From an uncultured Paraburkholderia sp. (lineage in GTDB: Bacteria; Pseudomonadota; Gammaproteobacteria; Burkholderiales; Burkholderiaceae), in assembly GCA_937917025.1 (NCBI GenBank), contig CALFSF010000502.1, positions 1 to 9,892 on the forward strand: a stretch of DNA of 9,892 nucleotides, read 5' to 3'. Both the position numbers and the translations under genes were made by a program. A model generated the notes under the pieces. The model was not told the DNA's origin and searched no databases. It saw nothing but the letters and a program-made list of their open reading frames with translations. Shown here piece by piece: positions 1-5,591 of the stretch. Position 1 is the first letter of the stretch; every line of letters starts with the position of its first letter.

Positions 1-95
1 GCGACGAGCGCCATGCACACAATGCCAATGACGAGTTGAGTCCACCGGTTCCCTATAAAAGAAGGGGCGGGCGGTTGCTGGGTGAGAACGTTCAT
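1..95 (-). CDS. MFS transporter, oxalate/formate antiporter-like, N-terminal fragment
   Basis: Only the first 31 codons are present; the gene runs off the left edge. Read on the minus strand it starts with ATG at 95-93, and a GGAGA Shine-Dalgarno sequence lies at 108-104, eight bases upstream. The peptide begins MNVLTQQPPAPSFIGNRW and continues into a hydrophobic stretch (TQLVIGIVCMALV), which is the expected cytoplasmic N-terminus and first membrane helix of an MFS carrier. The 'NRW.QL.IGIVCM' pattern is what I recall from oxalate:formate antiporter (OxlT-like) proteins of Burkholderiaceae, which exchange dicarboxylate for monocarboxylate across the inner membrane. The reading frame and start are well supported. 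The substrate is inference from a short fragment. The GntR regulator immediately upstream on the same strand is a plausible controller. Confidence 0.62.
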   Translation of the reverse strand, partial: MNVLTQQPPAPSFIGNRWTQLVIGIVCMALV

Positions 96-178
96 GTGTC
101 TTGTCTCCGCTATATTGATCGATGCCGGCGTCGTGCTTCGTGCGTTCGGATGCGCTGCATTGAGTCGTGCTGCGCCGG

Positions 179-231
179 CTTATACGAGTCATGCTAAGTA
201 CATTGCGGATTTACGAATAATCAAAATTCGT
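179..231 (-). promoter_or_regulatory. Possible transporter promoter with upstream inverted repeat
   Basis: On the minus strand TATAAG (184-179) matches the sigma-70 -10 consensus at 5 of 6 positions. The -35 position (207-202, CGCAAT) is poor. Centred near position 222 is a perfect 6-bp inverted repeat, ACGAAT (213-218) and ATTCGT (226-231), separated by 7 bases. This puts it about 50 bp upstream of the implied transcription start, where an activator could compensate for the weak -35. A similar pair of TTCG-TATCG direct repeats lies at 227-240 and 243-255. The assignment rests on pattern only. Confidence 0.3.
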
Positions 232-305
232 TATCGTCTTCATTCGCTATCGCTTATGCATTGAATTTCGTCATTCAGGACCACGAAGCGCGCGCGCACG
301 GCTAA

Positions 306-335
306 AAGCCCGGTCGTTGGCAACGTCCCGGGCTT
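306..335 (-). terminator. Terminator-like hairpin downstream of the GntR gene
   Basis: An 8-bp perfect stem pairs AAGCCCGG (306-313) with CCGGGCTT (328-335). The loop itself contains a smaller CGTT/AACG pair. On the minus strand the stem is followed by CTTTTAG, giving a short U-run 42 bases past the GntR stop codon. The U-tract is weak, so termination may be only partial. Confidence 0.55.
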
Positions 336-343
336 GTCGTTAG

Positions 344-367
344 CCGTCTTCCAGTCAGACGGTTTTT
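344..367 (+). terminator. Intrinsic terminator facing plus strand
   Basis: CCGTCT (344-349) pairs with AGACGG (357-362) around a 7-base loop, and five T residues follow at 363-367. It reads as an intrinsic terminator only on the plus strand. No plus-strand gene is visible upstream of it. It may stop antisense transcription into the 3' end of the GntR gene, or end an unannotated transcript. Confidence 0.5.
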
Positions 368-376
368 ATGTGTCGA

Positions 377-1093
377 TCAGTCGAGAAAATCGCAATTCGC
401 CTCGACAAACGCGGCGAGATCGAGTGAATGCTGACGGGCGAGCCTTTCGGCAAGTTCGGTATCGCGGCACTCCAGCGCTTCAATGATGCGCAGATGATCG
501 ACAATCGAACGCGATGCACGATCGCTCTGCGAAATCGTCAACCGGCGAATGGCGCGCACGTGAATAAAGATATTTTTAATCGTGTCGAGAATGACCTGCG
601 ATTTCGACAGCTCGACAATGGCGTGGTGAAACGCAATATTCGCGTCCGAGTAATCGGCGATGTGATCGGTGGGGGTCGTGTCGTGGAAATGATCGAACAT
701 GCGGCGCAGCCGGGCAATTTCCGAATCGGTGGCGTGCAGCGTGGCAAGACGCGCCGCCATGCTTTCCAGCGCCGCCCACATCTGGATCATCTCGACGATC
801 TCGCGCTTGCTCTTGCGCACTATATAGATGCCGCGTCGCGGCACGGTGCGCAGAAACCCTTCCTGTTCGAGCCGCGTCATCGCTTCGCGAACCGGCGTGC
901 GGCTCACGCCCAGCGACTCGCTCAGCACACGGTCGTCGAGACGCACGTCTTCGCGCGTCTGATAGATGTCCGCATCGGCGATCGCCTGGCGCAGCATCGC
1001 GTACGCGCGGTCCCGCAGACTCACGCTCGCGCCGATCGGCCGCAACGACAACGTCAGCGGCGTTGCCGCTACCTCACTGTGAAGTTCAGACAA
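377..1093 (-). CDS. GntR-family (FadR/FCD subfamily) transcriptional regulator
   Basis: This is a 238-residue DNA-binding regulator. Residues about 25-93 form the winged helix, with the signature GVSRTPVREA at 62-71 and the wing TVPRRGIYIV at 83-92. Residues about 97-230 form the all-helical FCD ligand-binding domain; H156 (in FHHAIVEL), H200 (in DHLRIIEAL) and H222 are candidate metal or ligand residues by family analogy. The reading frame is open upstream to an ATG at 1228. I prefer TTG at 1093-1091, because GGAGG (1107-1103) sits nine bases before it and the extra residues have no family counterpart. The resulting length is normal for the family. Such proteins usually repress genes for uptake or catabolism of organic acids and release DNA on binding the acid. 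The likely target is the transporter downstream on the same strand; the effector is not evident. Confidence 0.88.
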   Translation of the reverse strand: MSELHSEVAATPLTLSLRPIGASVSLRDRAYAMLRQAIADADIYQTREDVRLDDRVLSESLGVSRTPVREAMTRLEQEGFLRTVPRRGIYIVRKSKREIVEMIQMWAALESMAARLATLHATDSEIARLRRMFDHFHDTTPTDHIADYSDANIAFHHAIVELSKSQVILDTIKNIFIHVRAIRRLTISQSDRASRSIVDHLRIIEALECRDTELAERLARQHSLDLAAFVEANCDFLD

Positions 1094-1102
1094 GATGCGT
1101 CG

Positions 1103-1107
1103 CCTCC
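1103..1107 (-). promoter_or_regulatory. Ribosome-binding site deciding a TTG start for GntR gene
   Basis: On the minus strand GGAGG lies nine bases upstream of TTG (1093-1091). No comparable site precedes the upstream in-frame ATG at 1228, so the shorter protein is favoured. Confidence 0.65.
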
Positions 1108-1183
1108 AGTTGGACTTGCACGGTCGGGTAACGCGGTGGGGCGCGTCCGGCCATGTGCGAAGATCACGACGAAATATTGAATT

Positions 1184-1194
1184 TAGTATATCAA
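1184..1194 (-). promoter_or_regulatory. Extended -10 promoter of GntR gene overlapping a GntR-type operator
   Basis: On the minus strand TGATATACT (1193-1185) is an extended -10 element: TG, one base, then TATACT (5 of 6 to consensus). On the plus strand the same bases read TAGTATATCAA, which fits the FCD-GntR operator pattern T-N-G-T-N3-A-C-N-A at 5 of 6 fixed positions. Overlap of the two would give simple autorepression. The pattern is visible; the function is inferred. Confidence 0.42.
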
Positions 1195-1255
1195 GCGCAA
1201 TTGTGGACCGGATCGCCACATCTCGCACCGCTTTTTTCTGTATATCTGGGTAATT

Positions 1256-1291
1256 TCCAGTTTACTGGATTTTTATTTCCGTTAAACTGGA
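1256..1291 (+). promoter_or_regulatory. Two tandem palindromic operators upstream of the XRE-cupin gene
   Basis: TCCAGTTTACTGGA (1256-1269) is a perfect inverted repeat with 6-bp arms and a 2-bp centre. A second element, TCCGTTAAACTGGA (1278-1291), matches the reverse complement of the first at 12 of 14 positions. Their starts are 22 bp apart, about two turns of the helix, so both would lie on the same face. The second ends four bases before the ATG at 1296. The natural reading is autoregulation by the XRE protein encoded immediately downstream, with bound protein blocking transcription or initiation. Confidence 0.6.
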
Positions 1292-1295
1292 TGTT

Positions 1296-1886
1296 ATGGA
1301 CATCAATACCCGCATTGCCCGCCGTCTGCGCGAACTGCGCGACGCGCGCGGCTTCTCGCTCGACGCGCTCGCCGAACGCAGCCGCGTGAGCCGCTCGAAC
1401 ATCTCGCTGATCGAGCGCGGCGAGAGCAGCCCGACCGCGACCGTGCTCGACCGGCTCGCCGTCGCGCTGGGCGTGAACCTGTCGTCGCTCTTCGAGGAAA
1501 GCAGCGAGGCCGCCGCCCGTCCGTCACCGGTGGCGCGCGCCGCCGCTCAGCCCCTATGGACCGATCCGGTTTCCGGCTACGTGCGGCGCAGCCTCTCGCC
1601 TGCCGCGGTTTCGCCGATCCAGCTCGTCGAGGTTTCATTTCCTGCCGGCCAGCGCGTCGCGTACGAGACCGGCGCGCGCGAAGCGGAGACGCACCAGCAG
1701 GTATGGATGATCGAAGGCGCGATGGATCTCGCCGTCGGCGACGAACACTGGCATCTCGAAGCCGGCGACTGCCTGACGATGCGCCTCGACTGCCCGACCG
1801 TCTTCAGCAATCCCACATCGGCGCCGGCGCGATATCTCGTTGCGCTGGCAACCTTGTCCCCGGCACGCACGAGGAGGCACGCATGA
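1296..1886 (+). CDS. XRE-family regulator with C-terminal cupin domain
   Basis: This is a 196-residue two-domain regulator. Residues about 7-66 form the HTH_3 domain, with the helix-turn-helix around SLDALAERSRVSRSNISLIE (21-40) and RGESSPTATVLDRLAVALGV following. After an Ala/Pro linker (about 68-88), residues about 105-186 form a small cupin beta-barrel (THQQVWMIEGAMDLAVGDE, then HLEAGDCLTM), which in this family senses a small molecule. The start is ATG at 1296. No good Shine-Dalgarno sequence precedes it, and the AT-rich operator region runs almost to the start, so the message may be leaderless or have a very short leader. The stop overlaps the start of the GNAT gene (ATGA), so the two form a coupled pair. 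XRE-cupin proteins are often autoregulators of a neighbouring metabolic or detoxification gene. The effector cannot be read from the sequence. Confidence 0.9.
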   Translation: MDINTRIARRLRELRDARGFSLDALAERSRVSRSNISLIERGESSPTATVLDRLAVALGVNLSSLFEESSEAAARPSPVARAAAQPLWTDPVSGYVRRSLSPAAVSPIQLVEVSFPAGQRVAYETGAREAETHQQVWMIEGAMDLAVGDEHWHLEAGDCLTMRLDCPTVFSNPTSAPARYLVALATLSPARTRRHA

Positions 1887-2410
1887 GCGATACCGTAACC
1901 ATTCGCCGGCTCGACGGCGACGCAGCCATGGCGCGCGTGAACGCGCTGGCGGATGTGCTGGTGGATTGCGTCGAAGGTGGCGCGTCGGTGAGTTTCATGC
2001 TGCCGCTTCCACGCGAGAAGGCGCTGGCGTTCTGGCGCGGCGTCGCCGAAGCCGTCGCGCGCGATGAACGTGTCCTGCTCGTCGCCGAGGATCGGGACGG
2101 CGCGATTGCCGGCACCGTGCAGCTGATCGTCGCGCAACCGGACAACCAGCCGCATCGCGCCGACGTCGCGAAGATGCTGGTGCATCGCCGCGCGCGACGC
2201 CGCGGCGTCGCGCAACGTCTGATGGAGGCGATCGAACACGTCGCACGCGATGAAGGCAAGACCGTGCTCGTACTCGACACCGTGACGGGCGGCGACGCCG
2301 AACGGCTGTACGCGCGCGCGGGATGGCAGCGCGCGGGCGTCGTACCGGACTACGCGCTGATGCCGGACGGTGCGTTGTGCGACACGACGTTCTACTACCG
2401 GCTGCTTTGA
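1883..2410 (+). CDS. GNAT-family N-acetyltransferase
   Basis: This is a 175-residue cytoplasmic protein of the Gcn5-related acetyltransferase family, which moves an acetyl group from acetyl-CoA to an amine. Acetyl-CoA-binding motif A spans about residues 95-117 (VAKMLVHRRARRRGVAQRLM); RRRGVA (105-110) corresponds to the pyrophosphate-binding Q/R-x-x-G-x-G/A loop. Motif B follows at 139-158 (ERLYARAGWQRAGVVPDYA). The ATG at 1883 overlaps the upstream TGA by three bases, and an AGGAGG-type Shine-Dalgarno sequence at about 1872-1876 gives a firm start. The acceptor substrate is not recognisable. Similar proteins acetylate polyamines, amino acids, antibiotics or toxins. The coupling to the XRE-cupin regulator suggests that its level follows the ligand sensed by the cupin. 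Confidence 0.88.
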   Translation: MSDTVTIRRLDGDAAMARVNALADVLVDCVEGGASVSFMLPLPREKALAFWRGVAEAVARDERVLLVAEDRDGAIAGTVQLIVAQPDNQPHRADVAKMLVHRRARRRGVAQRLMEAIEHVARDEGKTVLVLDTVTGGDAERLYARAGWQRAGVVPDYALMPDGALCDTTFYYRLL

Positions 2411-2421
2411 CACGCACGCGC

Positions 2422-2453
2422 AAAAAAAGAGCCGGACGCGAACGCGCCGGCTC
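2422..2453 (-). terminator. Strong intrinsic terminator facing minus strand
   Basis: GAGCCGG (2429-2435) pairs with CCGGCTC (2447-2453), with further CGCG/CGCG pairing inside. Seven A residues at 2422-2428 become a seven-U tail on the minus strand. On the plus strand there is no T-run after the stem. The element therefore follows the GNAT stop by 11 bases but is best built to stop minus-strand RNA. It may still work weakly for the GNAT transcript. Confidence 0.65.
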
Positions 2454-2573
2454 CAACACACACGCGGCGCTTCGAAATCCACGCCACGCGACTACCCCTA
2501 TCCGTGTCCGCCGGGTGCGGGCTGAACCATCCATTCGCCTGCAGCACCGGTAAAGTGCCGATTTGAGCGCATC

Positions 2574-2607
2574 GGTATATTCACAACAATACCAGGAACC
2601 AGGTATT
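2574..2607. repeat. Alternating GGTAT half-sites at 14-bp spacing
   Basis: GGTATA (2574-2579), AATACC (2588-2593, the inverse) and GGTATT (2602-2607) begin exactly 14 bp apart. The last two form a 20-bp inverted repeat, AATACC-N8-GGTATT. The first and last are also imperfect direct repeats (GGTAT then TCACAAC or TCGCAAC). This looks like a regulator-binding cluster for the two-component genes downstream. Confidence 0.4.
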
Positions 2608-2779
2608 CGCAACCGGGCGCCCACGCCCGATAGTCTCGACTGCGCAGTCCGCATGACCCGAACCGGGCGCCCCCGGACCGATCCAGCCCGCTTCAGGTAT
2701 GTTGCCGCCGGAGGCCACGGCCCGGCATGCGACCGCGCAAATCCACCACCACACACAATCGAAACCACGACTTTTGCCC

Positions 2780-3487
2780 ATGAGCCACGCTTTTCCCGAT
2801 GTCAGCGAATCGATCCTCCCGAGCCCGCTGCTGGTCGTCGAAGACGAACCGTTGATGCAGGAGCGCATGCGCGGCATCCTCGCGACCCTCGGCTACACGG
2901 ACGAAGCGCTCATGTTTGCCGGCAGCATCGGCGCGGCGCAGGCGCTGCTTGCGGACGAGCCGTTCGCGATGGCGCTGATCGACGTCGGGCTGCCGGACGG
3001 CAACGGTATCGATCTGATCCGTTCGCTGCACGAGCGCGATCCGGCCATGCCGATTCTGGTAATCTCCGCGTGGAGCACCGAGCACATCATCGTGACCGCG
3101 CTGCAGGCGGGCGCCACCGGTTATCTGCTCAAGGAACGCGACGACATCGAAATATCGCTCTCGGTTCGCAGCGCGTTGCGCGGCGGCGCGCCGATCGATC
3201 CATTCGTCGCCAGACGCATTCTCGACCTGGTCGGCACCGCAGCGCCTTCGTCCACGCCGGAGGTCGTCACCGCGCCACGCACCGTCACCGCATCGCCGCT
3301 TAGCGCACGGGAAATCGAAATCCTGTCGCTGGTGGGCAAGGGGCTGACCAATCGGGAAATCGCCGGTTTGCTGTCCCTGTCGAGGTTGACGGTCGAATGC
3401 CACATCAAGAACATCTACAAGAAACTGGCGGTGAATTCGCGCACGCAGGCCGTGTTCGAAGCGCGCACGCATGGCTTGCTACCCTGA
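2780..3487 (+). CDS. Response regulator, NarL/FixJ family (receiver + LuxR HTH)
   Basis: This is a 235-residue cytoplasmic response regulator. The receiver domain covers about residues 16-135. E21-D22 form the acidic pocket, D68 (in MALIDVGLPDG) is the phosphate acceptor, S97 is the conserved Ser/Thr and K118 (in GYLLKERDD) is the conserved lysine. After a linker (about 150-172), the LuxR-type DNA-binding domain covers about 173-235 (LSAREIEILSLVGKGLTNRE, then LSRLTVECHIKNIYKKL). All phosphorylation residues are present, so it should be active. I use the ATG at 2780, because the receiver fold begins soon after. An in-frame ATG at 2699 would add 27 residues with no domain, and neither start has a strong Shine-Dalgarno sequence. 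The gene overlaps the histidine kinase that follows, which is its evident partner. Confidence 0.9.
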   Translation: MSHAFPDVSESILPSPLLVVEDEPLMQERMRGILATLGYTDEALMFAGSIGAAQALLADEPFAMALIDVGLPDGNGIDLIRSLHERDPAMPILVISAWSTEHIIVTALQAGATGYLLKERDDIEISLSVRSALRGGAPIDPFVARRILDLVGTAAPSSTPEVVTAPRTVTASPLSAREIEILSLVGKGLTNREIAGLLSLSRLTVECHIKNIYKKLAVNSRTQAVFEARTHGLLP

Positions 3488-5445
3488 TCGCGCGGCGTGC
3501 TTCACTCTGGCCGCTTGCTGCGACGTTCGTCATGGCGTTCGCGCTGCTTCAGGCGAATGCAGCGAACGCGCAGACGTCACCCTCTTTCGTAACCTTCACG
3601 CACATCGAGGCGGCACGCGCCGCGCAGCCGGCCGATACGCCGCCGGCCACCGGATGGGTTGCCGTTTCGTTACCCGACGACTGGTCGCGGCGCTGGTCCG
3701 ACTTCGACGGCGACGTCTGGTACCGGCTCACATGGCAGCAGGCGGACACCACGCGGCCCGTCGCGCTGATGCTCGACTATCTGAACATGGCGGGCGCGGT
3801 TTATCTGAACGGCACGCTGCTGATGCGCGACGCGCATCTCGCCGAACCGCTGACGCGCGCCTGGAACACCCCGCGCCATCAGTTGCTCGCGCCGCCGCTG
3901 CTGCGCGAAGGTGCGAATACGCTGCTGGTGCGCGCCGCGGGTCAAGCCGCGTATCAACCGGGCCTCGGGCCATTTTCGATCGGCGACCCCGCGACGATCG
4001 CCGCGCGCTATGAAAGCGCCCACCGGCTGCGTCACGATTTTCAGCTCTTCAGCCTTGCGGTCACCGCGACGCTGGGCTGCTTCTTTCTGTCGCTGTGGCT
4101 GATGCGCAGACAGGAAGCGCCGTACGGCTGGTTCAGCCTGATGTCGCTCGCGTGGTGGTGGGTCGCGCTCAATCAGGTCGCGACGACCCCGTGGCCGTTC
4201 GCAACGACCGACGGATGGGAAGCCGCGAACTCGATCGCGCTGATCGTCTACAGTGCGTCGTTCACGATGTTCGTCACGCGGTTCTGCGAGCGGCGCCTGC
4301 CGCGCATCGAAGCCGCGCTGTGGATACTGGTCGCGTCCAGCACCGTTGCGATGCTGATGACGCCGCACAGCCACATGAGCGCCATGCGCGCGGCGCTGAC
4401 CGTCATGCAGGCCGGTGTCTACTTCACAACCTGCTTCGCGTATCTGTTCTTCACGTGGCGAAGCCGCCGCACCGACCATCGCATCCTGTCGTTCTGCATC
4501 GCGATCTTTGTCGCGGCCGGCGCGCACGATCTGCTGACGTTCCTCGGCGTTCTGAACGACAACCGCTACTACGCCGCGCTGACGTCGCAGTTGCTGTCGA
4601 TCGGCATGGCGCTGGTGCTGGCGTGGCGCTTCGTCGCGAATCTGCGCGGCATCGAGCAGTTCAACGACAGGCTCACGGTTCGCATCAACGCCGCATGCGC
4701 CGAACTCGAGACGACGCTACAGCGCCAGCACACGCTCGAAGTGGCGAATGCGCGCCTCGGCGAGCGGCTCAATCTCGCGCACGATCTTCACGACGGTCTG
4801 GGCGGCACGCTGGTGAGCAGCATCGCGACGCTCGAACGCGCGCCGCAGGACATCGCACCGGAACAGTTCCTGTCGATCCTCAAGGAGTTGCGCGACGACC
4901 TGCGCATCATCATCGATACGGCGTCGAGCCATCAGTCGGGAGAGTACGCGCTCGACGCGCAGATCGGCCCGCTGCGGCACCGGCTGACGCGCCTCTTCGA
5001 ATGCCATCGGATCGAATGTCACTGGAGCGTCAGCGGGATCGAACAGTGTTATCTGCCGGCCTCGCATAGTCTCGACGTGATGCGCACGCTTCAGGAGGCG
5101 CTGACGAATGTACTCAAGCACAGTCAGGCAAGCCGCGTCGACATCGATCTGCATGGCGACGATGCCGGCGTGCGGCTGGTGGTGAAGGACAACGGTATCG
5201 GCTTCGATCCCGACGCGCTGGCGGAGCATCCGGGCACGGGCATGCGCAGCATGCGGGCCCGCACGCGGCGGCTTGGCGGAACGCTGAACGTTCGGTCGGC
5301 TGCGGGCTCGACCGTGCTGAGCGTGCATTTTCCGCGTGAGAAAACGCCATCGCAGGAAGGCGGCGGTGAAGCAGGCGTCGTGCGGACCGATGGATCGCGC
5401 GCCACGGCAGCATCGGCCACCGCCGACGAAACGACGACGTCGTAA
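3397..5445 (+). CDS. NarX-like membrane sensor histidine kinase with extracytoplasmic jelly-roll domain
   Basis: The protein is 682 residues from the ATG at 3397. Residues about 31-59 look like a signal sequence (basic IARR, a hydrophobic run, then ANA-Q). Residues about 60-205 are extracytoplasmic; VALMLDYLNMAGAVYLNG resembles the carbohydrate-binding-like fold of 7TMR-DISM or GH2 proteins. About six to seven hydrophobic segments follow between 215 and 415. A coiled linker leads to the HisKA_3 dimerisation domain, with phospho-acceptor H465 in DLHDGLGG (463-470). HATPase_c has its N box at 567-576 (EALTNVLKHS), DNGIGF at 598-603 and GTGM at 613-616. The tail from about 647 is low-complexity. 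It should phosphorylate the upstream response regulator; the signal is unknown. The start is uncertain. ATG 3397 has GAGG 11 bases upstream but overlaps the regulator gene by 91 bp. ATG 3532 avoids overlap but removes the basic part of the signal sequence. Confidence 0.87.
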   Translation: MPHQEHLQETGGEFAHAGRVRSAHAWLATLIARRASLWPLAATFVMAFALLQANAANAQTSPSFVTFTHIEAARAAQPADTPPATGWVAVSLPDDWSRRWSDFDGDVWYRLTWQQADTTRPVALMLDYLNMAGAVYLNGTLLMRDAHLAEPLTRAWNTPRHQLLAPPLLREGANTLLVRAAGQAAYQPGLGPFSIGDPATIAARYESAHRLRHDFQLFSLAVTATLGCFFLSLWLMRRQEAPYGWFSLMSLAWWWVALNQVATTPWPFATTDGWEAANSIALIVYSASFTMFVTRFCERRLPRIEAALWILVASSTVAMLMTPHSHMSAMRAALTVMQAGVYFTTCFAYLFFTWRSRRTDHRILSFCIAIFVAAGAHDLLTFLGVLNDNRYYAALTSQLLSIGMALVLAWRFVANLRGIEQFNDRLTVRINAACAELETTLQRQHTLEVANARLGERLNLAHDLHDGLGGTLVSSIATLERAPQDIAPEQFLSILKELRDDLRIIIDTASSHQSGEYALDAQIGPLRHRLTRLFECHRIECHWSVSGIEQCYLPASHSLDVMRTLQEALTNVLKHSQASRVDIDLHGDDAGVRLVVKDNGIGFDPDALAEHPGTGMRSMRARTRRLGGTLNVRSAAGSTVLSVHFPREKTPSQEGGGEAGVVRTDGSRATAASATADETTTS

Positions 5446-5591
5446 CGCGTGCTCCAGAACGCGTGCTGGACGCGCATCGCCCCTTCGTCGGCTTCCTCGA
5501 CCGGTCCGATCGGTTCCACCTGCTTCCTGCGATGATTCCTCGCTCATTTACTACACTTGAGCGCATCGGCTGCCCGGAAAGGAGTGATTCA

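Larger units (their letters stand above)
2411..2779 (+). other. 369-bp non-coding region upstream of the response regulator
   Basis: I see no convincing gene here. It holds the minus-facing terminator at 2422-2453; a set of GGTAT-type half-sites at 2574-2579, 2588-2593 and 2602-2607, alternating in orientation at 14-bp steps; and a 12-bp direct repeat AACCGGGCGCCC at 2611-2622 and 2661-2672, exactly 50 bp apart. A possible -10 (TATATT, 2576-2581) lies within the first half-site, but I cannot pair it with a -35. The promoter of the two-component operon should lie in this stretch. Confidence 0.5.

Noticed and set aside
82..264. Short plus-strand frame of 60 codons near the left end
   Set aside because: It overlaps the antiporter-like start on the other strand, has no ribosome site, and its composition does not look coding.
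428..1180. Long plus-strand open frame of 250 codons
   Set aside because: It is antisense to the GntR gene, is rich in Arg and His as expected from a high-GC shadow frame, and has no recognisable domain.
3670..4527. Minus-strand open frame of 285 codons inside the kinase gene
   Set aside because: It is antisense to clear membrane-helix codons of the kinase, and no motif is visible.
5444..5469. Direct repeat AACGCGTGCT and small CCAG/CTGG hairpin after the kinase gene as a terminator
   Set aside because: The stem is too short and no T-run follows. The repeat overlaps the stop codon and may be chance.
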